DNA of 64,000 nucleotides from Fulverythrobacter ferritrahens (GCF_020539485.1 NZ_JACDXU010000002.1:620001-684000), one strand, 5' to 3'. Positions 1-9,238 are shown, numbered from the stretch's first letter. Made by a program: numbers and translations. Notes: generated by a model from the sequence alone, not told the origin.

Positions 1-1004
1 CTGGCGTCATGCTTGCCGATTCGCCCTATCGGCATGAGCTTGAGGCGGATGTGGAGCCTTTCCGCTCGATCCTGCTGGGCATGTTCTTCCTCTCGGTGGG
101 CATGCTGCTCGATCTGCGGGCGATTGCGGACCATCCCATTTTCGTGGCCGCCATGGCTGCGGCGCTGATCGCCACCAAGACGGCGGTGATCTTCGGCATC
201 GCCACCTTGTTCCGCATGCCCTGGCGCAGTGCGCTGGGCCTTGGCCTGCTGCTCAGCCAGGGCGGCGAATTCGGCTTCGTTCTGTTCGCGCAGGCGCAGG
301 ATGCGCTGCTGATCGAGCCGGAGGCGGCCAGCCTGTTCGGCGCGATTATCACCCTGTCCATGGCCGCAACGCCCTTCCTGATGCTGGCGACCAAGCGGGT
401 GCGGCAGGTGCCCGATGCCAAGCTCGCCACGCGGGATGGCCCCAAGGCCGATGGCGCGCGGGCGCTGGTCGTGGGCTATGGCCGCTTCGGGCAGACCATG
501 GCGCAGATGCTGATGGCTGGCGGCATTCCCGTCACGCTGATCGACCGCGATGTGGGGATGATCGATGTGGCGGGCCAATTCGGCGCGCGGGTGTGGTTCG
601 GCGACGGTACAAGGCTGGACGTGTTGCGCCAGGCCGGCGCGGCGGATGCGCAATTGATCGCTTTCTGCATCGATCGCGACCAGGCAGAGCCCGGCCTGAT
701 CGAGGCGGTGCATGAGGCATTTCCGCAGGCGGCGATCTATGTGCGCGGGTTCGACCGGCGCAGTGTGATTGCGCTGCATGGCAGCCCGGTGAACTACGTG
801 ATGCGCGAAGTGCTGGAATCGGCCGTGGCGATGGGGCGGCTGGCGCTGGAAAATCTGGGGCTGGGGCAGGACGAGATCGAGCGGGCGGAGGACGTTTTCC
901 GCGCCAATGACCGTGAACGCCTGCACGACCAGTTCGCCTCGGGCGATGTGCGCAGTGCGCGGGACAAGATCCTCACCGAGCCGAGGCGTGTGGGCCAGCC
1001 TTAG
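1..1004 (+). CDS. Kef-type K+/H+ antiporter (CPA2), C-terminal part; 5' end outside window
   Basis: The reading frame is open from the first base, and the first visible residues (GVMLADSPYRHELE) match the middle of KefB/KefC-like antiporters, so the gene starts upstream. The visible part holds the last transmembrane helices of the Na+/H+ exchanger domain (LLGMFFLSVGM, LLLSQGGEFGFVLF). A cytosolic TrkA-N/RCK domain follows, with the nucleotide-binding motif GYGRFGQ, then a region ending in a short charged tail. Such proteins exchange monovalent cations for protons across the inner membrane under NAD(H) or thiol control. The stop is followed 17 nt later by a palindromic repeat that could also act as a transcript end. 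The family is clear; the ion is inferred. Confidence 0.9.
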   Translation, partial: GVMLADSPYRHELEADVEPFRSILLGMFFLSVGMLLDLRAIADHPIFVAAMAAALIATKTAVIFGIATLFRMPWRSALGLGLLLSQGGEFGFVLFAQAQDALLIEPEAASLFGAIITLSMAATPFLMLATKRVRQVPDAKLATRDGPKADGARALVVGYGRFGQTMAQMLMAGGIPVTLIDRDVGMIDVAGQFGARVWFGDGTRLDVLRQAGAADAQLIAFCIDRDQAEPGLIEAVHEAFPQAAIYVRGFDRRSVIALHGSPVNYVMREVLESAVAMGRLALENLGLGQDEIERAEDVFRANDRERLHDQFASGDVRSARDKILTEPRRVGQP

Positions 1005-1020
1005 GGCGGGCTCCCACAGT

Positions 1021-1390
1021 CGTCATCCCAGCGAAAGCTGGGATCGCTGGCGGCTATATCATCTGTTCGAAGAGATCGTCCCAACCGGGATTGGCGGTTT
1101 CGATCAGTTCGATCTTCCATGCCCGTTTCCATGCCTGCATCGCTTTCTCGCGTGCGATAGCAGCATGAATGTCGCCGTGCTCTTCGGCATGTACGAGCCG
1201 CTGGATGCCATATTTGCGGCAGAATGCTGATCCGATTCCGGCACGATGCTGCATCATCCGCCGGGCGAGGTCGGCAGTCACGCCGATATACAGCACCCCC
1301 TTGGGCTTGTTGGCGAGAATGTAGGTCCAGGCGCTCACGACGCACCCGCACATTCAGCCGAGAACGATCCCAGCTTTCGCTGGGATGACG
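1021..1390. repeat. 26-bp perfect inverted repeat flanking the GIY-YIG gene
   Basis: Bases 1021-1046 and 1365-1390 are exact reverse complements of each other. Each arm is itself a hairpin: an 8-bp stem ATCCCAGC/GCTGGGAT closed by a GAAA tetraloop. The pair brackets one small gene at 1054-1338, giving a 370-bp unit with outward symmetry. It resembles the REP-type palindromes common in proteobacterial intergenic regions. No target-site duplication could be made out. Confidence 0.85.
1054..1338 (-). CDS. GIY-YIG family nuclease-like small protein
   Basis: This is a roughly 94-residue single-domain GIY-YIG protein (UPF0213/YhbQ-like). The TYI and LYIG strands form the GIY-YIG core. They are followed by the helix LARRMMQHR with the conserved Arg, the AREKAMQAWKRAWK segment with the catalytic-type Glu, and the usual NPGWDDL ending. 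An ATG lies at 1353, but family members normally begin just before SAWTYIL, so I prefer the GTG at 1338. The gene fills the space between two copies of an inverted repeat and has no operon partner. It may be a structure-specific nuclease; no substrate can be read from the sequence. Confidence 0.8.
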   Translation of the reverse strand: MSAWTYILANKPKGVLYIGVTADLARRMMQHRAGIGSAFCRKYGIQRLVHAEEHGDIHAAIAREKAMQAWKRAWKIELIETANPGWDDLFEQMI

Positions 1391-1433
1391 ATATTATCAA
1401 TCGCATCGCTTGCGAGGGCAAAGCCGCGATCGC

Positions 1434-1970
1434 CTAAAGCATCCGTGCGAACAGGAACTCGTCATCCCGGTGGTCGCCCACCCAGAAGTAGATATCGGCC
1501 AGCTTGTCGAAGCCATAGCGGCGGTAGAATTTGTGGGCGCCGGTATTTTCCGAGAAGACCGACAGATGCACTTCATCCGCGCCGCGGGCGTGGAATTGTT
1601 CCATCGCCCAGTCCATCAGCAGCGCGCCGATGCCTTGCCCCAGCCGGTCAGGCGCGGCGTAGAGCTGCTTCAACTCCATCGTCCGATTTCCCCGCGCATG
1701 TTCGGGGAAGCCGCTCTTGAAGGCGATCTTGCAATAGCCGGCAATCTCGCCCGCATCGTCCACCGCCAGGCAATAGAGCCGGCCCGGATCGGCCAGCTCG
1801 CCTGCAATGGCTTCGTCGCTGAAGGTTTCGCCAAGGAACCGGTCGAGATTTTCCCGCGAATAGAGATGGCCGAACTTGGCGATGAAGCTTTCGCGGCCCA
1901 GCGCGGCAAGGGCGGGAATATCCGCCTCGGTCGCCGGGCGCAGGGTGATCGTCGTCCTGGTATCGCTCAT
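1434..1970 (-). CDS. GNAT family N-acetyltransferase
   Basis: This 178-residue protein is a stand-alone GNAT fold. The acetyl-CoA binding motif A is visible as QLYAAPDRLGQGIGALLM (R-x-x-G-x-G type), and motif B-like AHKFYRRYGF lies near the C-terminus. The substrate is unknown; amino acids, polyamines or protein N-termini are all possible. Its ATG overlaps the stop of the RDD gene by 4 bp (1967-1970). That makes it the last gene of the MoxR operon, although it is not a usual member of that cluster. Confidence 0.85.
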   Translation of the reverse strand: MSDTRTTITLRPATEADIPALAALGRESFIAKFGHLYSRENLDRFLGETFSDEAIAGELADPGRLYCLAVDDAGEIAGYCKIAFKSGFPEHARGNRTMELKQLYAAPDRLGQGIGALLMDWAMEQFHARGADEVHLSVFSENTGAHKFYRRYGFDKLADIYFWVGDHRDDEFLFARML

Positions 1971-2857
1971 GAGAATTTATCCGCCTTGCGCTTGCCGAAG
2001 CGCATGTCCCTTTCCAGCCGGGCGCGGAGCTGGGCGTAGAAGGCTTCGAGGAAGGCCCTTTCATCGCCCGACCCGGCCGACCAGCCGATCTTGTTGCAGA
2101 TCGCCGTGGCTACCGCCACCAGCGCCTCGGGATTATTCTCCCTCAGCACGCGTTCCAGCGTCTGCAATTCATATTCGCCATAGACCGAAAGCTCCGCCTC
2201 GCCGAAGCGATATTGCGCGCCCGTGGCCACGGAACGCCCGCGCGCTGCCTCACCCAGCGACATGGCCTGTTCCAGCTTGCGCCGGGGCACTTCCACTACC
2301 CAGGTTCCCGCGATCAGATCGCCCGCGCGCATCGCATCACGGTTGAAGAAGGGGAACAGGAGGAAAATCGCCAGCCAGGCGAAACTGGCCCAATTGGCCG
2401 CGCCGCCTTGGCCCGCGCTGCTCATCAGGAAGATCAGGGGCAGGAATATTTCTATATCGCGCAGCAGGTTGCGCGCGATCACCGCATTCACGCTCAGCCG
2501 CCCCCCATCGCGTGCGGCAACGCGGATGCCGGTGAGGCGCTTGCCCGGCGTCGCCCCGCGCGGGCCCAGTTCGAAATAGAGGAAATAGCCATAGCGGAAC
2601 AGGAACATGGCGATGATCCACACCACTCCCAGGAATTCCATCGCCGCGCTTTGTCCCTCCCCGAACAGTCCGATCACTATCCCCAGCAGGGCCAGAGTGA
2701 CGGCTATCTGGATCACGCCCATGATGATGAGGTCCAGCATCAGCGCAGAAGCGCGTGCGCCCCGGCTGGCGATGGTCAGCGGCAGGCTCAGCCCTTCGGG
2801 CGTCACCAGCACGCGCTTGCGCCGGTCCGGCCGGCGGAGGGCACGGGCCCGGCTCAT
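1967..2857 (-). CDS. RDD family membrane protein
   Basis: The 296-residue protein has the RDD domain in its N-terminal half: hydrophobic helices at about residues 38-65 and 78-100, the motif GPRGATPGKRLTGIRV, and a further membrane pair around residues 130-175. The C-terminal third is soluble and charged, ending in a Lys/Arg-rich tail. RDD proteins are of uncertain role (some are linked to Na+/H+ exchange) and commonly accompany MoxR/DUF58 genes. The start overlaps the SpoIIM-like gene by 4 bp and the end overlaps the GNAT gene by 4 bp, so translation is probably coupled. Confidence 0.85.
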   Translation of the reverse strand: MSRARALRRPDRRKRVLVTPEGLSLPLTIASRGARASALMLDLIIMGVIQIAVTLALLGIVIGLFGEGQSAAMEFLGVVWIIAMFLFRYGYFLYFELGPRGATPGKRLTGIRVAARDGGRLSVNAVIARNLLRDIEIFLPLIFLMSSAGQGGAANWASFAWLAIFLLFPFFNRDAMRAGDLIAGTWVVEVPRRKLEQAMSLGEAARGRSVATGAQYRFGEAELSVYGEYELQTLERVLRENNPEALVAVATAICNKIGWSAGSGDERAFLEAFYAQLRARLERDMRFGKRKADKFS

Positions 2858-3912
2858 TCGCCGATGTCCCCGGGGCTACGGCGGAAGGCGAAGAAATAGG
2901 CCAGCCAGAGGGCCAGCATGGTGCCGCCAATCGCCAGCCGCATCCCCGTATCGGTCACCAATTGGCGAGCGAAGCTTTCCAGCAGGGCGGCCACCACCAG
3001 CATCAACACCACGCCTGCCATCACCTGCGCGGCGCGCTGCCCGCTTTCCGCAGCGGCGGCCACCACCGTGCGATTGCCCGGAAAGGCCATGGAACGGCCG
3101 ATATGCAGCCCGGCGGCCCCGGCCAGCAGGATCGCGAAAAGTTCCGTGGTGCCATGGATCGAAAGCCAGGCGGCAAAGTCCAGTGTCAGCCCGGCTTGGC
3201 TGAACAGCCACAGCATCGCTCCCAAAGTCGCAAGGTTCTGCATCAGCAGCATCAGCGAGGGGATGCCGAAGGCGAAACCCAGTGCGAAGGCCAGGATGGC
3301 CACCTTGGCGTTGTTGCTGAACAGAAAGGCGGAAAAGAACGACAGCCCGTCAATCTTCTCGACGCCGCTCAGGCTTTTATCCAGCACTTCGCGCGATGCG
3401 CCCGGCACGCGGGAATCCGCAAAATCGGTGGGGACGAGCGCGTAATACCATGCCTCGTCCCGCGCGGAGAGCACCCAGCCGACAATCGTGCCGGCCACCA
3501 TCACCGCCAGCGCGATGCAGATTTCCAGCCACAATTCGCGCACCGACGCGCTCCACCCGCCGCCGAAGAAGCGCCGCAGCCAGCCGATCAAGGAACTGCG
3601 CGGGCCATAGACCTGGAACCAGGCGCGCTGGACCAGCGATTCGAGGTAGGCCAGGGTCGCGGCGTCCAGCGAGGTTTCGCGCGCAATGGCCAGGCTGGAG
3701 GCCGCGGTGCGATAAAGTGCGGGCAGCTCCAGCAGATCCTCGTCCGGCACCTTGCGCAGGCGCCCGCTCTCCATCCGCTTGAGGATCGCCTCCAGTCGCT
3801 TCCAGTCCTGCTCGCGCTCCAGCCGGAACCGGTCGGAGCGCAGGGCGGCGGCCTCGATATCGGGCAGTTCCTCGATGGGTTTTGAGCGGAAGAGGGCGGT
3901 GATTGGCTTCAT
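2854..3912 (-). CDS. Stage II sporulation protein M-like (DUF95) membrane protein
   Basis: The start is the ATG at 3912, which overlaps the end of the DUF58 gene by 4 bp, giving 352 residues; the frame stays open further upstream but only as antisense-like noise. The first ~110 residues are soluble and helical. Then come several hydrophobic segments (IALAVMVAGTIVGWVL, ILAFALGFAFGIPSLM, LFAILLAGAAGLHIG, VMAGVVLMLVVAALL) typical of the SpoIIM/DUF95 family. The organism does not sporulate by this inference, so the name marks only the fold. It is a standard companion of MoxR, DUF58 and RDD genes in proteobacteria, probably part of one inner-membrane complex. Confidence 0.85.
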   Translation of the reverse strand: MKPITALFRSKPIEELPDIEAAALRSDRFRLEREQDWKRLEAILKRMESGRLRKVPDEDLLELPALYRTAASSLAIARETSLDAATLAYLESLVQRAWFQVYGPRSSLIGWLRRFFGGGWSASVRELWLEICIALAVMVAGTIVGWVLSARDEAWYYALVPTDFADSRVPGASREVLDKSLSGVEKIDGLSFFSAFLFSNNAKVAILAFALGFAFGIPSLMLLMQNLATLGAMLWLFSQAGLTLDFAAWLSIHGTTELFAILLAGAAGLHIGRSMAFPGNRTVVAAAAESGQRAAQVMAGVVLMLVVAALLESFARQLVTDTGMRLAIGGTMLALWLAYFFAFRRSPGDIGE

Positions 3913-5228
3913 CCGATGCTCCCGCTGCGTTTGATTTCCAGATAGCGGTCGATCAGGCGATAGGTCAGCGCCTGCCACGGTGCCTCGATCACATCGACAT
4001 TCAGCTGGCGCAGCTTCTGCAGTACGATCGCGCGCTGCCGGGCGAGGGTTCCCGCCGTCACGGCCACGGCCACATCGTTCACCGTTTCGGGATCGGCATT
4101 GGCCAGCGTCGCCAGCTCGGTATCCTCCATGGTCACGAACAGCACCAGATGGCGCTGCACCAGCCGGCTGACGCTTTCCACCATCAGCTGCGCGCTGGTG
4201 GGATCGGTGAAGTCCGAAAACAGCACGATCAGCGAACGCCGCTTCAGCTGCGCGGAAAGCGTGGCCAGCGCCAGAGTGAAATTGGGTTCCGCCGAATGAT
4301 AATCCAGCTGGGCGGCGGCGCTTTGCAGCCGGTGGAACTGGCGGCTGTCGGTAACGAAGGGAGTGAACAGCTCGGGCCGTTGGCCGAAGCCGAACAGGGC
4401 CACCTTGTCCCCGCCTTTCAGCGCGACATAGCTGGCGGTCAGCCCGGCGGAAACCGCGCGGTCGATGCGCGGCAAGCCGTCCACCGGCTCGCACATGGCC
4501 TGCCCGCAATCGAAGGCAAACACGATCTGGTTGTTGCGCTCGCTCTCATTTTCGCGGGCATAGAGCCGGGTCTGCCGGGCGGAGCTTTTCCAGTCGATCC
4601 GGCGGCGGTCCATGCCCGGCTCATATTCGCGCAAAGCCTCGAACTGAGTGCCTTCGCCCCGGATGCGCCGGGCGATCAGGCCGAACTGGGCATCGCGCAG
4701 ATAGGTTTGCAGCGCAGGCGAACGGACCGGCGAAAGGTCCGGCCAGATGCGGATCTGCGTATCCAGTTCGCGCTCCACCTGCCGGTGGGCAAGGCCCAGC
4801 GGGCCCGGCCAGCGCAGCCAGATACGGCTCACTTCGCCGATGCCGCGCCTGCTGGGGACCAGGCTCACGCTGCCGGCATAGGCGCTGCCGGTCTCGTCCC
4901 GGGACAGGCGCAATTGCACGCGCCCGCCGGGGCCGAGCCGCGGATCGAAAGACAGGGCCGCTTCCGGCGCCCCGCCCATCCGCCGCCCGCCAATATCCGC
5001 CAGCACGGTGATGGGCAGTTCCTGCCCCACTTCCGCATCGGCCGGGGCGATTACCCTGAGGTCGGTCAGCACGCCCGCCACCAGCCCGTCGAGCAGGACC
5101 AGCACCAGCAGGGCGAAAGCCGCCGCCGGGGCCACGATCCACGCGCCGGGCGCGCTGGCGGCCACCAGCAGCGCCACGGGCGCGGCGAGCGCAGCCAGAA
5201 CCAGAGCGCGGGCGGAGGGGACGATCAT
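3909..5228 (-). CDS. DUF58 domain protein (vWA-like)
   Basis: The 439-residue protein starts with two closely spaced transmembrane helices (about residues 8-50), continues with a beta-rich region, and carries the DUF58 signature REYEPGMDRRRIDWK. This is followed by a vWA-like fold beginning FAFDCGQAM. The MIDAS motif expected in true vWA domains (D-x-S-x-S) is degenerate here, reading DCGQA, so classical metal-dependent adhesion is doubtful. It lies 21 bp downstream of the MoxR gene and overlaps the next gene. DUF58 proteins are thought to be chaperoned or remodelled by the MoxR ATPase. Confidence 0.88.
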   Translation of the reverse strand: MIVPSARALVLAALAAPVALLVAASAPGAWIVAPAAAFALLVLVLLDGLVAGVLTDLRVIAPADAEVGQELPITVLADIGGRRMGGAPEAALSFDPRLGPGGRVQLRLSRDETGSAYAGSVSLVPSRRGIGEVSRIWLRWPGPLGLAHRQVERELDTQIRIWPDLSPVRSPALQTYLRDAQFGLIARRIRGEGTQFEALREYEPGMDRRRIDWKSSARQTRLYARENESERNNQIVFAFDCGQAMCEPVDGLPRIDRAVSAGLTASYVALKGGDKVALFGFGQRPELFTPFVTDSRQFHRLQSAAAQLDYHSAEPNFTLALATLSAQLKRRSLIVLFSDFTDPTSAQLMVESVSRLVQRHLVLFVTMEDTELATLANADPETVNDVAVAVTAGTLARQRAIVLQKLRQLNVDVIEAPWQALTYRLIDRYLEIKRSGSIG

Positions 5229-5249
5229 GCGGCGGCGTCAGTCATCGAA

Positions 5250-6212
5250 TCAGCGCGGTGCCTCGGTCTGTTCGACCAGCGTCGCCACCAGCTCCTCGAC
5301 CTGCCGGCCTTCGATCTCGGCCACCGGGGAAAGCAGCAGGCGGTGGCGCAGCACGGCAGTGGCCAGCGCCTTCACATCGTCAGGCAGCACATAGTCCCTG
5401 CCTGCCAGTGCCGCGCGGGCGCGGGCCGCATTGGCCAGCAGCACGGCGGCGCGGGGCGATGCGCCGCTGGCCAGTTCCGCCGTCTCGCGCGTGGCGCGGA
5501 TCAGGCGGACGATATAGTCGATCACTTCCTGCGCCAGTGTAACCGCCTTCGCCGCCTCTGCCACGGCATTGAGCGTGGCGGCGTCCGTCACGCGCGAAAC
5601 GCCGAAATCGCCGGGATGTGCCGGGCCGCTGCGTTCCCCGAAACGGGCGACGATCTGCGCCTCTTCCTCGGCGCTGGGATAGGGGATCAGCAGCTTGAAC
5701 AGGAAGCGGTCCAGCTGGGCCTCGGGCAGGGGATAGACGCCCTGATTCTCGATCGGGTTCTGGGTCGCCACCACCATGAAATGATTGGGCAGGGCGTGGG
5801 TTTCGCCATCCAGCGTCACCCGCCGTTCCTGCATGGCTTCCAGCAGGGCGGCCTGCGTCTTGGGCGGGGTGCGGTTGATTTCATCGGCCAGCAGCAGCTC
5901 GCAGAAGATCGGCCCGCGCGTGAGGGTGAACTGGCTGGTCTGGAAGTTGAACAGGTTGGAGCCCAGAATATCGCCCGGCAGCAGGTCCGGCGTGAACTGG
6001 ATGCGCCCGAAATCGAGGCCGAGCGTCTGGGCGAAACATTGCGCAAGGAAGGTCTTGGCCGTTCCCGGCGGGCCTTCCATCAGCACATGGCCCTGGCTGA
6101 CCAGCGCGATCAGCAGATGTTCGATCGTGTCGTTCTGGCCCACTACCGCCTTGGCCATTTCGGCGCGGATGGCATCCGCCAGCGCGCGGACATCTGCGAG
6201 CGTCGTGGTCAT
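5250..6212 (-). CDS. MoxR family AAA+ ATPase
   Basis: This 320-residue AAA+ ATPase has Walker A GPPGTAKT (about residues 41-48), Walker [10 protein letters not shown], the sensor-1 segment [12 protein letters not shown] and the arginine-finger region [10 protein letters not shown]. It has the usual MoxR length and C-terminal lid. MoxR ATPases act as chaperone-like assembly factors for neighbouring vWA/DUF58 proteins. The start overlaps the DUF4350 gene by 4 bp. The core order MoxR-DUF58-SpoIIM-RDD is conserved in many bacteria, so the family assignment is firm, but the client complex is unknown. Confidence 0.93.
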   Translation of the reverse strand: MTTTLADVRALADAIRAEMAKAVVGQNDTIEHLLIALVSQGHVLMEGPPGTAKTFLAQCFAQTLGLDFGRIQFTPDLLPGDILGSNLFNFQTSQFTLTRGPIFCELLLADEINRTPPKTQAALLEAMQERRVTLDGETHALPNHFMVVATQNPIENQGVYPLPEAQLDRFLFKLLIPYPSAEEEAQIVARFGERSGPAHPGDFGVSRVTDAATLNAVAEAAKAVTLAQEVIDYIVRLIRATRETAELASGASPRAAVLLANAARARAALAGRDYVLPDDVKALATAVLRHRLLLSPVAEIEGRQVEELVATLVEQTEAPR

Positions 6213-7516
6213 CGGGCAAGCTTCCTTTCGATGGTCTTCAGAGCATGCGCATGGCGCAGCAAATCATGCGGAGTGCGCGCGGCGCGCAGCGCCTCGGCAT
6301 GGGTCGAGAAATTGGCGGGTTCGATGCCGCGGCGTTCCAGCACCCGGTCGATCTCGCTTTCGGTCAGCGCGGGGTCGGCGCCCGCGCGAATGCCCAGCAG
6401 ATGCGCCACCTTGCCGCGCAGGATCGCGGAATAGGGCGCGCCCAGCAGGTAAAGCCGCCGGGAACGCTGGATCAGCGCCGCGCCATTGGTGGCCAGCTGG
6501 CGCTTGCCGAAGGCGAAGACCGGCAGTGCGGCGAGCGGCGGGCCGAAGCGTTTCATTCCCCGCCAGGCGACGATGATCGCGGCGATGAGGAAGCATAAGG
6601 TCGCGGCCAGGAAGGGCGGGGTGAAGGCCAGCGCCAGCAGGTTAGGACCGGCGCCCAGCCCGTTCAGCGTCAGGTCGAAAGAGATCGGCAGATCGTAATC
6701 TTCCAGCGTGGCGCTGACGATGGCGAGAGCGAGCATCGCCCGGTCGCGGTCGGCCAGGCCGTAATTGTCCAGCAGGTCCGGCTCGGCCACGATCACCACG
6801 GGCCAGAGGTCTTCATTCTGTCCCTCTTCATCCAGCGGCTCCATTCCGGCGGAATTGGCCAGATCGGGGTAATAGCCGCCATCGTTCCAGAAACCCGCCA
6901 GCATGCGCCCATGCTCGTCCGCTACCAGCGGCACGATGGCGCGCGAAGCCATCGTCTGCACCGCGCCCGGCTGCGGGAAACGCCCGGAAAGGCCCAGCCC
7001 GGTCCAGCCCGGCTCCGTGGGAGTGGCCTTGTTGAGTGCAGCGGCAAGCAGGCCCTTTTCCCCCACTTCGCCTGCCCAGGGGGGGCTTTCGGCCCCCAGC
7101 AGCGCCACCCAGCCATCCCTGGCCTTTATGGCGGGATTTTGCAGTAGTTTCGCCGCTTGCCATTTGGGCAGGACCAGCAGCGTGGGCCCGGTATGGCGAT
7201 GTTCGGAAATGATCCGGTTGATCTCTTCCACATCGGCATGGGCAGGCGGGGTGAGAATCAGCAGGCCTTCAGGATCAAGATTCGCGGCATTGCGGATGGT
7301 GCCCACTTCGTGGCCGCGCTTTTCCAGCAATTCGGCCAGTGCGGAATAGCCGTTAAGGCCGTCTCCCGCCGCATGGCCGCCGCCATCATTGCCCTTCTGC
7401 TCCAACTGGCCCGCACCCATGAACCAGAGCGCCGCGATGAAAGCGAGCGCGCCGAACACCAGCAGGCCGAGCACTGTCCGGGAGGAGAAAGGGGCCGTAC
7501 CGGCAGGCGCGCTCAT
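6209..7516 (-). CDS. DUF4350 domain membrane protein
   Basis: The 435-residue protein has an N-terminal transmembrane helix (residues about 12-31), then the DUF4350 domain with [16 protein letters not shown] and the LLVLPKW strand (a GATase/ThuA-like fold). A second membrane helix lies near residue 300, followed by a cytosolic C-terminal helical part. Proteins of this type sit next to MoxR/DUF58 genes and are presumed to be membrane scaffolds. It overlaps both neighbours by 4 bp. No catalytic residues could be identified. Confidence 0.75.
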   Translation of the reverse strand: MSAPAGTAPFSSRTVLGLLVFGALAFIAALWFMGAGQLEQKGNDGGGHAAGDGLNGYSALAELLEKRGHEVGTIRNAANLDPEGLLILTPPAHADVEEINRIISEHRHTGPTLLVLPKWQAAKLLQNPAIKARDGWVALLGAESPPWAGEVGEKGLLAAALNKATPTEPGWTGLGLSGRFPQPGAVQTMASRAIVPLVADEHGRMLAGFWNDGGYYPDLANSAGMEPLDEEGQNEDLWPVVIVAEPDLLDNYGLADRDRAMLALAIVSATLEDYDLPISFDLTLNGLGAGPNLLALAFTPPFLAATLCFLIAAIIVAWRGMKRFGPPLAALPVFAFGKRQLATNGAALIQRSRRLYLLGAPYSAILRGKVAHLLGIRAGADPALTESEIDRVLERRGIEPANFSTHAEALRAARTPHDLLRHAHALKTIERKLAR

Positions 7517-8259
7517 CCCCGGCCTCCCGCTCTCAGATCAGACAGCCTCAGGTCGGAAAGCGCAAAATCGGCATAGGCGGCGCGGGCCGCGTTCCAGTCC
7601 TCGGCCTCCAGTCGGCGCAGGGCGAACAGGCTGCGTTCCACCCGTTCGGCAATCGCGGCGAAGGCGCTTCGGGCGCGGTCCGGCAAAGCGGGCAGGGCGG
7701 CGATTTCCCGCGCGGTGCTGGAAGGCTCCAGCCAGTCGGGCCGCGCCTGCGCGATCTGGCTGACGCTGCGCTGAAGCAGAAGGTGAACCGCCTCGTCGAA
7801 GCGGCCTTCCGCCGCCAGACGGTCCGCATCTTCCAGCAGGGCAATCGCCTGTCCCCGGTCAGGCACCCAGGAAGGCTCATCCCCCGTTTCGTCAGCGGAG
7901 CGAGCGAAGCGAATCCGCGCGATCGGGGCAAGCAGCCGCCACAGCAGGGCGAGCGCGCAAAGCACCGTGATGCCTAGCAGCACCCATTTGAACACCGGCC
8001 AGGAAACGCCCAGCGCCTCTGCCGCGGGGCGCAGCAATTCGCCCAGGAATTTCAGGAATTTCAGGAATTGCACCAGCCAGTCGGGCGGAGGGGCCTGTTC
8101 GGGCATTTTTACCGGGGCGAACTGGATGTCGCCGCTGGCGCGCACCGCTTCCCAATCGCGCACCGCATCCGATGCGGACCCGGCGGCCGTTCCCCCAGCG
8201 ATTTCGCCCGATGCCCTCGTCACGAGGGGAGTGGTGGCATGGGCACGAAGGCGGTGCAA
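7513..8259 (-). CDS. DUF4129-like membrane protein, first gene of MoxR operon
   Basis: This 248-residue protein has a Pro-rich N-terminal part and one transmembrane helix (VLLGITVLCALALLWRLL, about residues 92-109). Its C-terminal cytosolic domain has the DUF4129 pattern: repeated helices including RFDEAVHLLLQRSVSQIAQARPDW and SSTAREIAALPALP. It has no recognised catalytic function. It is the promoter-proximal gene of the seven-gene operon, and the start is uncertain because the upstream bases give no clear ribosome-binding site. It ends 4 bp into the DUF4350 gene. Confidence 0.65.
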   Translation of the reverse strand: MHRLRAHATTPLVTRASGEIAGGTAAGSASDAVRDWEAVRASGDIQFAPVKMPEQAPPPDWLVQFLKFLKFLGELLRPAAEALGVSWPVFKWVLLGITVLCALALLWRLLAPIARIRFARSADETGDEPSWVPDRGQAIALLEDADRLAAEGRFDEAVHLLLQRSVSQIAQARPDWLEPSSTAREIAALPALPDRARSAFAAIAERVERSLFALRRLEAEDWNAARAAYADFALSDLRLSDLRAGGRG

Positions 8260-8293
8260 GCGCCCACTCGGCCCGATTTGGACCGGGCGGCGT

Positions 8294-9187
8294 TTATCCG
8301 CGTTCGCGCGCCATGCGATAGCTGCCCAGCAGGCGGACCGACTTGGAATGGAACGTCAGTTCTTCCAGCGCGCGGTCCACGTTGGGTTCGCCCGGACGGC
8401 CCACAATATCTACAAAAAACATGGTCGCGGCAAAGCTGGCGCCTGCCTGATAGCTTTCCAGCTTGGTCATGTTCACGCCATTGGTGGCAAAGCCGCCCAG
8501 TGCCTTGTAGAGCGCGGCAGGCACATTCTTCACTTCGAAGACGAAAGTGGTCATCGCCGGTTCGCCTTCCAGAGTGGCGGGGTCCAGCGGTTCCTTGGCC
8601 AGCACCACGAAGCGCGTGGTGTTGTCATGCGCATCTTCCACGGCCTCGGCCGCCACGGTCAGATCATAGAGATCGGCCGCGATCCGGGGGGCGATGGCGC
8701 AGGCCGTGGGATCGCCCATTTCCTTCACATAGGCCGCCGCGCCTGCCGTATCGGCATAGGCCATCGGCACGATGCCGTGGCTGCGCAGATAATGGCGCGT
8801 CTGGCCCAAGGCCTGCGGATGGCTGTAGGCGGCGGAATAGGGGCCGGGGCCGATTCCCATAACCGTGTGGGAAATCGGCAGGAAAATTTCCCCAACGATC
8901 GACAGGCCGCTTTCAGGCAGCAGGAAGTGGATATCCGCCACGCGGCCATGCTGCGAATTTTCGATCGGAATGATCGCGGCCCCGGCGCGCCCTGCCTTCA
9001 CCGCGTCCAGCGCGTCTTCGAAGCTGAAGCACGGCAATGGCAGGCATTCCGGCGCATATTCCAGCGCGGCGCGGTGGGAATTGGCGCCCGGCGCGCCCTG
9101 AAACGATATGGCGCGTGCCGGTTCCTGGGCTGCCGAAGCGGTCATCTGCTCGACCAAAGCGAGTGCGGGGGCGGGGAAGCTATGCAT
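8294..9187 (-). CDS. pheA: Prephenate dehydratase
   Basis: The enzyme decarboxylates and dehydrates prephenate to phenylpyruvate in phenylalanine synthesis. The 297-residue protein has the dehydratase domain (ISFQGAPGANSHRAA, IIPIENSQHGRV) with the catalytic-region motif NTTRFVVL at about residue 190. A C-terminal ACT domain carries GVNMTKLESY, matching the Phe-binding ESRP region of feedback-regulated enzymes. It is monofunctional, with no chorismate mutase domain. It is transcribed away from the cytochrome c gene, and the start at 9187 gives a short N-terminal lead typical of sphingomonad homologues. Confidence 0.93.
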   Translation of the reverse strand: MHSFPAPALALVEQMTASAAQEPARAISFQGAPGANSHRAALEYAPECLPLPCFSFEDALDAVKAGRAGAAIIPIENSQHGRVADIHFLLPESGLSIVGEIFLPISHTVMGIGPGPYSAAYSHPQALGQTRHYLRSHGIVPMAYADTAGAAAYVKEMGDPTACAIAPRIAADLYDLTVAAEAVEDAHDNTTRFVVLAKEPLDPATLEGEPAMTTFVFEVKNVPAALYKALGGFATNGVNMTKLESYQAGASFAATMFFVDIVGRPGEPNVDRALEELTFHSKSVRLLGSYRMARERG

Positions 9188-9238
9188 TGCGGCAAGCGCC
9201 TAAACGCAGTCAGCGACGCGAACAAGTCACGTTGACAC

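Noticed and set aside
3903-6434. An 843-residue plus-strand open frame across the DUF58 and MoxR genes
   Set aside because: It is antisense to well-recognised proteins, has a His/Gln/Arg-heavy composition typical of shadow frames in GC-rich DNA, and shows no family motif.
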